A stretch of 64,000 nucleotides of DNA from Planctomycetota bacterium (GTDB taxonomy: Bacteria; Planctomycetota; UBA8742; UBA2392): contig JAHBXZ010000005.1 in NCBI GenBank assembly GCA_019636215.1, positions 193,159 to 257,158 of the forward strand, read 5' to 3'. The translations under genes were made by a program, and so were the position numbers. The notes beneath the pieces were generated by a model that was given only the letters and a program-made list of their open reading frames with translations, was not told where the DNA came from and made no database searches. Shown piece after piece: positions 8,210 through 16,928 of the stretch; positions within the stretch are counted from its first letter, which is position 1, and each line of letters starts with the position of its first letter.

Positions 8210-9358
8210 ATGCCGACCCTGCTGCTTCTGCTTGCACTTGCCCTTTGCGCCCCTGCGGCGTCGGCCAGGCTTGTCGCGCCGGGCGGGTACGACGGCGAAG
8301 TTACGCAGGCGTTTCAGGAGGTCGTGATCCTGCACCGCAACGGCCACCAGCAGATGCTGATTCGCCTGCTGCCGCAACTGCCCGAGCATGGCAGACCCCC
8401 GCAGCAGCTGGTCTGGATTCTGCCGCTGCCGGCAACCCCCACCGGTTTCGGCCAGGCCGACCCGGCGGTGTTCGAGCAAGCACGCGGCATGCACATCAGA
8501 CTGTTCGGCCTGGCGCGGCAACAGTGGAACGCACGCACCAACTTCATCTTCAGCCTGCCCGGTGAAGGCGAGGCCGCACCCATTGACGCGGCCCGCGTAC
8601 CCCCGGGCGGAAATGCGCTTCATGTCGGCCCGTACACGGTGGCGTCGATGAAATCCACCGGTGCTGCCGCGGTGGAAGAACTGAATGAGTACCTTGCCGC
8701 CCGCGGCCTGCCGCGTCAGGACGCCGCGCAACTGGCGTACTATTCTGAACGCAGCTTCACTTACTTGTGCGTCCACTTCACGCCGCCTGATCGCACCGCC
8801 AGCATGCTGGAGCTTCCGGCACTGCAGGTCGGCTTTGACTCCCAGGATCTCTACTACCCCGCGCTGCTCAGCGCGCGGCACGGCAACTTCGCCCTTTCCC
8901 TGGTGATGATCAGCGACAAGCCGCTGGCCGTGCCCGGCCTTACCATCAACGGCGGGCGCATGAACATCCTGGGCGCCGAGAAAGTGCCTTTGCACAACCT
9001 GTGGTCCGTGCAGCCGCTTGCGCCCCTGCTGGCCGAGGCCACGGGCAAAGGTGCGGCAGACGTCGCCAGGTGGTACGTCAACCGCATTGAAACCAACGGT
9101 TTCAATGACATGAAGGACGGCAAGCCCGCCGTCACAACGTGGAAGGACGATGTGTTCTTTCCCGTCGGTACCGTGGCCGATGAGTTGCCCGGATTCTGGT
9201 ACTACGGGGACCTTGAGATCTCGTGGCCAGACCGCATGTTCCGCGAGCACGCCATCTTCGTGTTTGTCAGCGGCGGCGCCGGGATGTTCCTGCTGCTGCT
9301 GTGGAAGGGCCGCCAGAACCGCCGGCGCCTGCGCAAGCAGGCGGGGCTGGAGTCGTAG
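8210..9358 (+). CDS. DUF2330-type exported membrane protein
   Basis: 382 residues. A signal peptide (MPTLLLLLALALCAPAASA) leads into a large extracytoplasmic domain with the 'LVWILPLPATPT' segment I associate with DUF2330 proteins, whose biochemical role is not established. Near the C-terminus a single helix (IFVFVSGGAGMFLLLLW) is followed by KGRQNRRRLRKQ, an arginine-rich cytoplasmic stop, so the protein is type I. It follows a small membrane gene by seven bases and converges on the first DUF4190 paralogue with only four bases between stops. Family name is from memory of the motif and could be wrong; the topology is directly visible. Confidence 0.7.
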   Translation: MPTLLLLLALALCAPAASARLVAPGGYDGEVTQAFQEVVILHRNGHQQMLIRLLPQLPEHGRPPQQLVWILPLPATPTGFGQADPAVFEQARGMHIRLFGLARQQWNARTNFIFSLPGEGEAAPIDAARVPPGGNALHVGPYTVASMKSTGAAAVEELNEYLAARGLPRQDAAQLAYYSERSFTYLCVHFTPPDRTASMLELPALQVGFDSQDLYYPALLSARHGNFALSLVMISDKPLAVPGLTINGGRMNILGAEKVPLHNLWSVQPLAPLLAEATGKGAADVARWYVNRIETNGFNDMKDGKPAVTTWKDDVFFPVGTVADELPGFWYYGDLEISWPDRMFREHAIFVFVSGGAGMFLLLLWKGRQNRRRLRKQAGLES

Positions 9359-9362
9359 ACCT

Positions 9363-10175
9363 TCACTGCCGGCGGTACCAGCGGCCGGATGCCGCGTCAG
9401 TGATCTCGATCTGGCGCTTGTCGCCTGCAAAGCTGCGCACTTCCAGGCGCGCGCTGTTGTCGCCGGTCACTGTCAGCGTGTAACTCGCCATCGAGCCGAA
9501 CTTGAGTTCGTTCTCCCGCACCAGGTGCTCCAGGCGCAAGGCCGTCACAACCACGCCGCCGCGCACACCGGCCACCGGCTGGTTGGCATTTGGCCGGTTG
9601 GCCTCGGGCGCGTTCTCCGACAAGTACCTGGCGCGCGCCAGGTACGGCCCGCCCGGGCCCAGCGAGCCGTTCTCGCGGTGATACTCCGACAGGCGTTGGA
9701 CAATCAGCCCCACGTCACTTTCGATCTGTTGCTCAACCATCTGTTCATGCTGCTGCCCGGCCTCGCTGCCCAGCCTGAAAAAGAAAACCGCAAGGGCCAC
9801 CACAGCCACCGCGGCAAGGCAACTGGTGATGGTGCCCGCGATGGCAAGCCCGCGGCCGGAGCGCTTGCCTTCGCGCCCGGTCTCCAGGATTCCCAGTACA
9901 CCCAGCACAACGCCCACCAGGACGGCCAGGTACAGAATCTGGCAGCCAAAGCCCACAACAAAACCGGCAATCCCGCACACCAGCGAAGCCACGGCCTTGC
10001 CGCTGGTGGGCTTGCCGGGCTGCCAACCCGGTGGCGGCGGCGGTGGTGGCGCGCCCGGCGAGGCCAGACCGGCCGCCACCTGCCAATCGGGGGGCGGTGC
10101 CGGCGGCGGAATCGCGCCGCCGCCCTGGCCTGGCGGCAAGGGCGGCGGGTATGGGCTGGGGTTTGGATAGTTCAA
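9363..10175 (-). CDS. DUF4190-type membrane protein, paralogue 1
   Basis: 270 residues. Order: Pro/Gly-rich cytoplasmic N-terminus (about 1-50), then 'PTSGKAVASLVCGIAGF' opening the DUF4190 double-transmembrane hairpin (about 55-130, with TGREGKRSGRGLAIAG between the helices), then a soluble C-terminal domain of about 140 residues. The C-terminal domain contains helices (QIESDVGLIVQRLSEYH) and a beta-rich end (ASYTLTVTGDNSARLEV). Two homologous genes lie directly upstream, with gaps of 12 and 16 bases, so the three form one operon and a tandem gene family. Function unknown; the extracytoplasmic-looking domain could be a sensor. Confidence 0.8.
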   Translation of the reverse strand: MNYPNPSPYPPPLPPGQGGGAIPPPAPPPDWQVAAGLASPGAPPPPPPPGWQPGKPTSGKAVASLVCGIAGFVVGFGCQILYLAVLVGVVLGVLGILETGREGKRSGRGLAIAGTITSCLAAVAVVALAVFFFRLGSEAGQQHEQMVEQQIESDVGLIVQRLSEYHRENGSLGPGGPYLARARYLSENAPEANRPNANQPVAGVRGGVVVTALRLEHLVRENELKFGSMASYTLTVTGDNSARLEVRSFAGDKRQIEITDAASGRWYRRQ

Positions 10176-10187
10176 TCGCGATTCCGG

Positions 10188-11009
10188 CTACTTCATGCTT
10201 CGAAGGGTGTACACATCACTGCCGATGTCGTCGGTCAACAGTTCGCGTCCCTTGGACTTGTTGGTGATGCGCACCCTGGAATCGCCCTGGATATCCAGGT
10301 CGTACTCGTGGCTGCGCAGCACCAGGTCGTGGTCGCGCACCAGGTGCTTCAATTCCAGTTTGCCCTTCACGCGGGGCGAGTTCTCGTCGAACAGACCGCC
10401 CTCCCAGCCGTCGACGACAATCGGGCCGCCCTCTTTCAGCGAGCGGTTGTTTTCCACGTAATACAGCTTCAGGCGGTCGCGTATCAGCTTCATGTCGGCG
10501 TCGGCCTGGCGTTCACGGTCCTCGATCATCTGCGTTTCAAACTTGCTGGCATGTTTCTCGGCAAACGAGAACGCAAAGATCAGCACCGCCGCAATCACAA
10601 CACACACCAGCAGCATCACTGCGCCGGTAATCATGCCGCCGATGGCAAAGCCTCGGCCGTTCTTGCCACCAGTGGGGCTGGTTTCCCTCAATGCCGACCA
10701 ACCCATCGCCATGGCCACGGGCCCCAGCACAATGGCTGTCGGCCACATGAACACGCTGACCACGCCGCACACCAGTGACGCGATAGCCTTGCCGCTGGTG
10801 GGCTTGGAGGCAGGCACCTGATACTGCGGATAGGGCGGCGGGGCGCCGTAGGGCGCCTGCTGGGGCGGCGGAGGGTAAGCCGACGCGGGCTGGGGCCCAT
10901 AGGACGGGTAACCCTGGCGCGGAGGATCCATGGGGTGTGGCGGCGCCTTGGGCGGCGGGCCATAACCCTGGCCGCGTGGAAGTTCAGGACCTGATGCATT
11001 GTCTGCCAT
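10188..11009 (-). CDS. DUF4190-type membrane protein, paralogue 2
   Basis: 273 residues from ATG at 11009, which has 'aggaga' upstream; the frame is open further but that part lies in the neighbouring gene. Same architecture as paralogues 1 and 3: a Pro/Tyr/Gln-rich N-terminus (PPPPQQAPYGAPPPYPQYQ), the 'KPTSGKAIASLVCGV' opening of the DUF4190 hairpin, a TSPTGGKNGRGFAIGGM loop, then a soluble domain with 'ADADMKLIRDRLKLYYVENN' matching the helix in paralogue 1 and a beta-rich 'HEYDLDIQGDSRVRI' near the end. Middle gene of a three-gene tandem array. Confidence 0.8.
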   Translation of the reverse strand: MADNASGPELPRGQGYGPPPKAPPHPMDPPRQGYPSYGPQPASAYPPPPQQAPYGAPPPYPQYQVPASKPTSGKAIASLVCGVVSVFMWPTAIVLGPVAMAMGWSALRETSPTGGKNGRGFAIGGMITGAVMLLVCVVIAAVLIFAFSFAEKHASKFETQMIEDRERQADADMKLIRDRLKLYYVENNRSLKEGGPIVVDGWEGGLFDENSPRVKGKLELKHLVRDHDLVLRSHEYDLDIQGDSRVRITNKSKGRELLTDDIGSDVYTLRSMK

Positions 11010-11025
11010 GGCTTTCTCCTGCCGG

Positions 11026-11946
11026 TCAGTCGGGCCAATCCCAATCGCTGTTCTTCGGTGACGCCTGTCTTGTTGCCGAAAACGTGCCGACAATCTGCCG
11101 CCCGCCGTCTTCGTCGGTGTACCACACTGTGGCGGAATCCTGCCGGATCTCGAGGAAGTAACGCTCAATCGGCAGCTTGAGTTCTGTGGGGCCAACCAGG
11201 TCCGGCACCATCAGCGGGCCCTTGGTCTTGTCGGCGTTCTTGTAGCCGCCGATGAACCGGTGCCCGCCCGAGGCCAGGTCGCCTTTGTCGCGGTAGTACA
11301 TCTCGGCCCGCTGGGCAATCAGCGAACCGTCGGCAGCCGACTTGGACACTTCCTCAATCTGCGATGACATCGCCATCGCGCCGCCGATGATCGCAATGAT
11401 CAGCAGAATGCCCAGAGCCAGCATGACACTGTTGACGGCAATGCCCGCAATCGCAAGGCCACGGCCGGATTTGTCGCCGGAGGGTCCAGTCTCTTTCAGC
11501 GCCAGAAAACCCAGCACCACGCCAACCAGCACCGTGAACCCCACAACAAAGCCCAGCCCCGCGCAGATCAGCGATGCAATTGCCATGCCGCTGGTGGGCT
11601 TGGCCATCGGGTACGCCGAAGGCGCGAATCCCGCAGCACCATAGGGCTGCGGGTATGCGGCAGGTTGCGGATAGGCCCCGGGCTGCGGATATGCCGCATT
11701 CGGCGGGTAGGGCGCTGGCGCCGGCAGCGGCCCGGGCGCTGCCGGGTACGGGTACGGCGACGGCGTTGCTGCTGGCACCGGGTACGGCATGGCAGCAGGC
11801 GCGGGGCGCGGGCCGGGTGCTGCCGGGTATGGAGATTGCGGCTGTGGTATGGGCTGCGGCGGGCCACCGGCGCTGAACTGCTGCGTGTGCCGCTTTCCCG
11901 GCGCCTCCCAGGGCGCGGGGTCGTTTGAGGGGTTTCCGCCCGCCAT
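11026..11946 (-). CDS. DUF4190-type membrane protein, paralogue 3
   Basis: 306 residues. The longest Pro/Ala/Tyr-rich N-terminus of the three, with short degenerate YPxPxxA repeats (YPYPAAPGP, AYPQPGAYPQPAAYPQPYGA), then 'AKPTSGMAIASLICAGLGF' starting the DUF4190 hairpin and TGPSGDKSGRGLAIAGI between helices. The C-terminal domain has 'ADGSLIAQRAEMYYRDKGD' aligned with the equivalent helix in its paralogues and ends with beta strands. First gene of the operon. Its start region lies divergently close to miaB (185 bases between the two ATGs), so promoters for both must lie there. Confidence 0.8.
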   Translation of the reverse strand: MAGGNPSNDPAPWEAPGKRHTQQFSAGGPPQPIPQPQSPYPAAPGPRPAPAAMPYPVPAATPSPYPYPAAPGPLPAPAPYPPNAAYPQPGAYPQPAAYPQPYGAAGFAPSAYPMAKPTSGMAIASLICAGLGFVVGFTVLVGVVLGFLALKETGPSGDKSGRGLAIAGIAVNSVMLALGILLIIAIIGGAMAMSSQIEEVSKSAADGSLIAQRAEMYYRDKGDLASGGHRFIGGYKNADKTKGPLMVPDLVGPTELKLPIERYFLEIRQDSATVWYTDEDGGRQIVGTFSATRQASPKNSDWDWPD

Positions 11947-12131
11947 GGTCGCTCCTGTCTGTGCCCGCCATTCTAGCGCGCAACGCGCCCGATTCTAAGC
12001 ACACAATTGCGCCCGCGCCGTTACAGCGTTTGTCGGCTTTTGGAATCACCATGGTTGCGAAACCCCCGCCCCCGGTTGCCGCAGGCGCCGCACCCGCTAC
12101 ACTTGCGCCACATTCGCGCGAGGAACAGGAC

Positions 12132-13472
12132 ATGCCTGCCACCCCCGCCGCGTCTTCAGGCAGCGCGTTCGTCTACACCATCGGGTGCCAGATGAACGAG
12201 CTCGACAGCGAACTTTCGCTGGCCACCCTGCAGGGCGACGGCTTTGACACCACCCACGACCCGGCCCAGGCCGATGTTGTTTTCGTCAACACCTGCAGCG
12301 TGCGCGAAAAAGCCGAAGACAAGGCCTATTCGTTTCTCGGCCGCATGAAGATGCTCAAGCGCCAGAACCCGAAGCTGGTGATCGGCGTGCTGGGCTGCAT
12401 GGCCCAGAAACAGGGCGAGCTGATCTTCCGCCGCGCGCCGTACGTGGACATCGTCGCGGGCACCCGCCAGTTCACGCAGGTCCATGACTTCATCAGGCAG
12501 GTCCGCGCCGGCAAGCGCGTGCTTGCCCTTGGTCGCGATGACCAGGTGCGCACCGAAAAACGCCTCAAGGCCCGCGACACGCGCGTCAGCGCCTTTGTCA
12601 GCGTGATGCGCGGCTGCGACCACCACTGCACCTATTGCGTGGTGCCCAACACCCGCGGCAAGGAAGACAGCCGGCCACTGGAAGAAATCGTCGAGGAATG
12701 CCGCATTCTGGTGGGCGAAGGCGCGCGCGAGATCACGCTGCTGGGCCAGAACATCGACAGCTTTGGCAAGCGCCTGCAACCGCGCCGCCGCTCGCTGGCC
12801 GAGCTGCTGTACGCCGTGGCCGAAATCAACGGCCTGTGGCGGCTGCGCTTTGTTACCAGCCACCCCAACGACCTGAAGCCTGAACTCTTTTCAGCCTTCA
12901 AGGACCTGCCCCAGCTTATGCCCTATCTGCACTTTCCGGCCCAAAGCGGCAGTGACGCCGTGCTGGCGCGCATGCGCCGGGGCTACACCCACGGTCGCTA
13001 CATGGAACTGGTAACTGCCGCGCGCGAGGCCGTGCCGGACATCGGGCTTGCCGGCGACACGATTGTGGGCTTCTGCGGCGAGACCGAAGACGACTTCCAG
13101 CAGACGGTGGAGCTGCACCGCAACACGCAGTACCAGACCAGTTTCATCTTCATGTACAGCGAGCGCGAGTTCACACCCGCGATCAAGCTGGGCCTTGCCG
13201 ACGACGTGCCGCAGCAGGTGAAGAACCGTCGCTGCAATGAACTCATGGATCTTCAGCGCCAATGGTCCAGGCAGGTAAACCAGCAGCGCGTGGGGAAGGT
13301 GGTGCAGGTACTGGGCGAAGGCGAAAGTAAGCGCGACCCCAACCGCCAGGAAGGCCGCAACCCGCAGAACCAGATCGTGATCGTGGAATCCGGCCGCGAT
13401 TTAAGGGGCGAGCTCTACAACGTGAAGATTGACCGCGCCACCAATGCGGCCCTGTACGGAACACTGGTGTAA
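12132..13472 (+). CDS. miaB: tRNA-2-methylthio-N6-dimethylallyladenosine synthase
   Basis: 446 residues from ATG at 12132, preceded by 'aggaacagga'; the longer open frame adds 69 unconserved residues. MiaB is a methylthiotransferase that adds a methylthio group to i6A37 of tRNA using two [4Fe-4S] clusters and SAM. N-terminal UPF0004 cluster cysteines are C19 (GCQMNELDS), C55 (NTCSVREKAEDK) and C89 (LGCMAQ); the radical SAM triad C162-x3-C166-x2-C169 is in RGCDHHCTYCVVPNTRG. LLGQNIDSFG, HFPAQSGSD, GLAGDTIVGFCGET and a C-terminal TRAM-like domain (about 380-440) complete the architecture. NTRGKEDSR favours MiaB over the RimO/MtaB branches. No miaA nearby. Confidence 0.92.
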   Translation: MPATPAASSGSAFVYTIGCQMNELDSELSLATLQGDGFDTTHDPAQADVVFVNTCSVREKAEDKAYSFLGRMKMLKRQNPKLVIGVLGCMAQKQGELIFRRAPYVDIVAGTRQFTQVHDFIRQVRAGKRVLALGRDDQVRTEKRLKARDTRVSAFVSVMRGCDHHCTYCVVPNTRGKEDSRPLEEIVEECRILVGEGAREITLLGQNIDSFGKRLQPRRRSLAELLYAVAEINGLWRLRFVTSHPNDLKPELFSAFKDLPQLMPYLHFPAQSGSDAVLARMRRGYTHGRYMELVTAAREAVPDIGLAGDTIVGFCGETEDDFQQTVELHRNTQYQTSFIFMYSEREFTPAIKLGLADDVPQQVKNRRCNELMDLQRQWSRQVNQQRVGKVVQVLGEGESKRDPNRQEGRNPQNQIVIVESGRDLRGELYNVKIDRATNAALYGTLV

Positions 13473-13581
13473 ACCCGTGGCAGTCTTGCCGCCGGGCTGC
13501 GTTCCATTTGCGAAACAGAATCCACAGGGCGCACTGGCAGGCGCCCCGCGGCCTTGGCGATAATGCGCCCAGGGGTGATCG

Positions 13582-14463
13582 ATGACCGTGATCCGTTTCG
13601 AGCAATTGAAAATCAACCCTGTCGCCTTTGGCGCCGAAAACGGCGTCATGAAGGTCACCTTCCGCTGTCCGATCAGCGGCCAGACTGTGGAAGCCTCGGC
13701 CCCCATGGCCGCACAGGCGAGGCCGGCAGGCCTTTCCGGCCTTTGGCAGTCGGCCCGCAACGGGGCAACGCGCATGTTCGGTGCTGTGCTGGGCGACAAC
13801 AGGCCGGCCGCTGCGCCCAAGGATGCCGAACAGGCTGCAATTGTTGCGGCGTTTGACTCGGTGCGCGCCGCCTTCCACTGGGATGAAAAGCGCGGGCACT
13901 TTGTCGCGGCCAGCCAGTCCGCCGACCTGATGAACCCGTTTGATGTTGTGCTGCGCGACGCGCCACTTGCGCGCAAAGCCGACCGCGAAATCGCCGCCCG
14001 CGTAATGTGGGATGTCATCCGCGCCGATGCCGAGATCCGCCCGGCCGAACAGTCGTTTGTGGAGGCCATCCTGGGCAAGAAGATCGCGGCCATGCGCGAC
14101 ACGCCCGAAGTCAGCAAGCTTGATATCGACCACCTTTCGGCCGATTGCCGGGGCACGGTGCTGATGCTGGCCGTGGCCACGGCCTTGTCCGACGAGCACC
14201 GCCATGCGCGCGAGCAGCAGCGCGTCAGCCGCCTGGCGGAATGGCTGGACGTGCGGCAGGAACGCCAGGAAATGCTGCGCAACGCCGCGGCCCAGAAGGT
14301 GATCGAGAACGTGCTGCTGGAATGCTACAGCGACGGCGTGATCGACGACGCCGAGCGCGCGCGCCTGACCCTGCTGGCCGAACGCCTGGGTGTAAACGAG
14401 GCACTGGTCGGGAAAGTCGACGTGCGACTGCGCCAGCGCCGCGTGCAAGCCGGCGCGGCGTAG
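13582..14463 (+). CDS. TerB-like domain protein
   Basis: 293 residues, ATG preceded by 'ggggtgatcg'. The second half carries an acidic helical domain resembling TerB (tellurite-resistance TerB / DjlA N-terminal fold): 'VMWDVIRADAEIRPAEQSFV' at about 140-160 and 'YSDGVIDDAERARLTLLAER' at about 250-270, each with the D-G-x-I-D/E-xE pattern these domains use, so there may be two copies. The N-terminal part (FRCPISGQTVEASAPMAAQA) is unassigned. Cytoplasmic. TerB-like proteins bind metal at membranes or act as adaptors; no ter gene cluster is present, so no role is assigned. Converges on the anti-sigma-like gene with nine bases between stops. Confidence 0.65.
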   Translation: MTVIRFEQLKINPVAFGAENGVMKVTFRCPISGQTVEASAPMAAQARPAGLSGLWQSARNGATRMFGAVLGDNRPAAAPKDAEQAAIVAAFDSVRAAFHWDEKRGHFVAASQSADLMNPFDVVLRDAPLARKADREIAARVMWDVIRADAEIRPAEQSFVEAILGKKIAAMRDTPEVSKLDIDHLSADCRGTVLMLAVATALSDEHRHAREQQRVSRLAEWLDVRQERQEMLRNAAAQKVIENVLLECYSDGVIDDAERARLTLLAERLGVNEALVGKVDVRLRQRRVQAGAA

Positions 14464-14472
14464 GCACCGCCG

Positions 14473-16743
14473 CTACTTGATCAGTTGAACGCGATATGCG
14501 TTTTCAATCGCCAGCGCCGCAAACGCGGTGCTGAACACGCGCCCGTAGATCTGCGCGTAGTCGCAACTGGCGTCAAAGCTGCCGCTGTGGCCGCCGGTCT
14601 TGAGCTGGTGGGCCAGCAGTGTGCGCGACATCTCGGCCTGCCAGGGCGAAGTGCCGCCCGTGCGCTGCTGTTCGAGGGCAAAGCCAAGGCTGCCAAAGAA
14701 CAGATAGCGCATGTCGCTGGTGTCGTCCTTGCCGCCGGAGGCAGGGTCCACCGAGGGCAGTTCGCGCCCCAGCCGCCCCAAAAACGACGCACGGCGCATT
14801 TCATAGCCCGCATCCACGGCAAACTGCGAAAGCGCCGCCGCGCTGGAAGTCGGCAGCAGGTCCGTCCTGGCCAGAACCTCCTGCGTGTCCTTCAGCGTGG
14901 TGAAACCCTTGGTCTCGCGTTCAAACCAGTTCAGCAGGCCGTCCATGCGCGCCTGCGGGGCATCAAGTTCCGGCACCCGCACACTGCGCGCCGAGGCCAG
15001 CGCCATGTAGGCCCACACGCTGGTCATCAGGCTGGCATCCTGTCCAACCATGTACGGAAAGCCGCCAGAACCATCGGCCGCGCGCACTGCCGCCAGCCAG
15101 CGGCAGGCATTGCGCAGCGGGATGCGCAACCGGGCATCGCGCGACATGGCGAAATCTTCAATCAGCACCAGCGTTGCCATGGCGTGACCCAGCACCACCT
15201 GCCTGCCGACCGGGCCGATGCGGCCGTCGGAACGCTGGTTGGCCAGCAGCCAATCCACGCCGCGCTTGACGTTGTAGTCGTAGCCCAGCAATGACGACTC
15301 GCTGCTGTGACCGTCACCCAAAAATGCCAGCAGCGCGGCGCTGGTCATTTCCAGGCGCTGCACGGCAACCAGGTCTTCATCGCGCGTTGGCAGCCTGACG
15401 TCCACGTGGCCCCAGCCGCCGTCGACCTGCTGCACACGCTGCAGCCAGGCCAGGGCATTGCCCAGGGCTTCGTAAAGTTCGCTGCTGCCAAGGTAGGCAA
15501 TCTTCGCACTCTTGCTGGCCGAACGCAGCCGGAACCATGCCCCGTTATCACTGCGCAGGTCAGGCCGGGTATCAGAAACCTGGTCCGGGCTGTTGCGTTC
15601 CGGTGCAACGGGCTCCGGGTCGTATTCGGGCCGCGCGGGCAGCGGCGCGTCATCACCGCCAAGGCCGAAGTCGTCGCTGACCGAGGGCAGACGCGTGTCG
15701 GCCTCGGGCACAGTCAGCACCAGCTTTGGCGGCTCAATGAACTGCGGGCCCCGACCGTTGCCGGGCAGCGGCGGCACAACCGAAGTCGCCATGCCGATCG
15801 CCTGGGCAGGCTGCGGCGACACAAACGTGACGCGGTCCCACACAAAGAACAGTGCGATCACCGCCAACGCATGCAGGGTAAGCGTAGCGCCCACCGAACG
15901 CTTGCCGCGGCGCCAGGCACCAGCCATCACGCGGCCAAGCTGGTATTCGCGCGAATCCAGCTTCATCGGGCCGCGGTTCAACTGGCGGCGCGAAGACAGC
16001 AGGATGCGCTTGAACAGCCGCCGCCGAAAGGAATCCCCGGCTGCCACGGCCGGCAGTGCCGGTGCGGCCTCGGCCGGTGCGGCATCGCGCTGAGATTCAA
16101 ACATCGCCACCTGCAGGCGGCGGCGGAAGCGGTCGCTGACTTCAAGCTGCGGCACGGCATCGGCCAGCGCGCGCTGGGCAAGCTCGGCGCGCAGCGCGGC
16201 CGCGTACTCGGGGCGCACGCAGATCCGGGGCACACAGTCCACAGTTGCGCGCACCACAAACTCGTTGCGCAAGGCCCGCACCCACTCCGCGCGCACCCTG
16301 GCAAAGGGCAGGCTGGCAGCAATGCCACGCACGGAAAACTCGTCGCGCAGGCTGCGCAGCAACTCGGGCCCGGGCACCAAGCCGGGCATACAGGCAAACA
16401 GGGCGCGCACGGTGAACTCCATGCGCAGCGACGCCACAAACAGCGGCGCGGGCACCAGCTCGGGCAGCAGCGAAACCCAGCCGCGCGCGGCAAACTCGCG
16501 CTGCAGGTCGGCAAGGAACGCCGCCGTCGGCTCAAACTGCGGCAGTGAGGGCGGCACCACCATCGGCTTGCCGGCAGCATCCAGGCGCGGCAGACAGCGC
16601 AGCACGGCAAACGTGCGGCGCAGGCGATTGAACTGTTCAAAGAACGCGGAGTCGCTTTCCAGCCGCTGGCGAACGGCACCCAGCGCGGGCTCCTCGAGCT
16701 CGCCGCGCAGGTAATCAACCAGTGTTCCAAAGTCTTCGTGCAT
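14473..16743 (-). CDS. Anti-sigma-like membrane protein with ~25-residue repeats and a terpenoid-cyclase-like toroid domain
   Basis: 756 residues. The N-terminus (MHEDFGTLVDYLRGELEEPALGA...) resembles anti-sigma/zf-HC2 starts of the 'FxxL..YLxGEL' kind but lacks HxxxCxxC zinc residues. Residues about 77-210 are five to six tandem repeats of the form 'xxLRxEFxxRxxxxxxPxxxV' spaced 24-27 residues (FVASLRMEFTVRALFACMP, LLRSLRDEFSVRGIAASLP, WVRALRNEFVVRATVDCVP). A single transmembrane helix (about 284-302) follows. The extracytoplasmic part, about 430-740, has alpha/alpha-toroid repeats of the squalene-hopene/prenyltransferase type: LAWLQRVQQVDGGWGH, GVDWLLANQRSDGRIG, CRWLAAVRAADGSGGF. No DxDD cyclase motif was seen. 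The ECF sigma gene lies 185 bases upstream, so it is a candidate anti-sigma partner. Confidence 0.75.
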   Translation of the reverse strand: MHEDFGTLVDYLRGELEEPALGAVRQRLESDSAFFEQFNRLRRTFAVLRCLPRLDAAGKPMVVPPSLPQFEPTAAFLADLQREFAARGWVSLLPELVPAPLFVASLRMEFTVRALFACMPGLVPGPELLRSLRDEFSVRGIAASLPFARVRAEWVRALRNEFVVRATVDCVPRICVRPEYAAALRAELAQRALADAVPQLEVSDRFRRRLQVAMFESQRDAAPAEAAPALPAVAAGDSFRRRLFKRILLSSRRQLNRGPMKLDSREYQLGRVMAGAWRRGKRSVGATLTLHALAVIALFFVWDRVTFVSPQPAQAIGMATSVVPPLPGNGRGPQFIEPPKLVLTVPEADTRLPSVSDDFGLGGDDAPLPARPEYDPEPVAPERNSPDQVSDTRPDLRSDNGAWFRLRSASKSAKIAYLGSSELYEALGNALAWLQRVQQVDGGWGHVDVRLPTRDEDLVAVQRLEMTSAALLAFLGDGHSSESSLLGYDYNVKRGVDWLLANQRSDGRIGPVGRQVVLGHAMATLVLIEDFAMSRDARLRIPLRNACRWLAAVRAADGSGGFPYMVGQDASLMTSVWAYMALASARSVRVPELDAPQARMDGLLNWFERETKGFTTLKDTQEVLARTDLLPTSSAAALSQFAVDAGYEMRRASFLGRLGRELPSVDPASGGKDDTSDMRYLFFGSLGFALEQQRTGGTSPWQAEMSRTLLAHQLKTGGHSGSFDASCDYAQIYGRVFSTAFAALAIENAYRVQLIK

Positions 16744-16928
16744 AAGGGGCTTATCGCCATTTCCGGCCAGCCCGGCCGGCTGCTATAGAAACGGCCTGGC
16801 GCCCCACAGGTTCATGCCCAAAGCGCCAAATGTCCGCAATTCGTAACGCCCAAAACGCCAACCGCGCGGGAAGATCGCAACCACTGGCAGGACAGTGAGA
16901 TACGCAAACTGGCACAGGCTTGCCGGCC

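Noticed and set aside
16908..16925. Sigma-54 (-24/-12) promoter ctggcac....ttgc
   Set aside because: The spacing between the GG and GC elements is one base too short, and it lies on the wrong strand for the adjacent genes.
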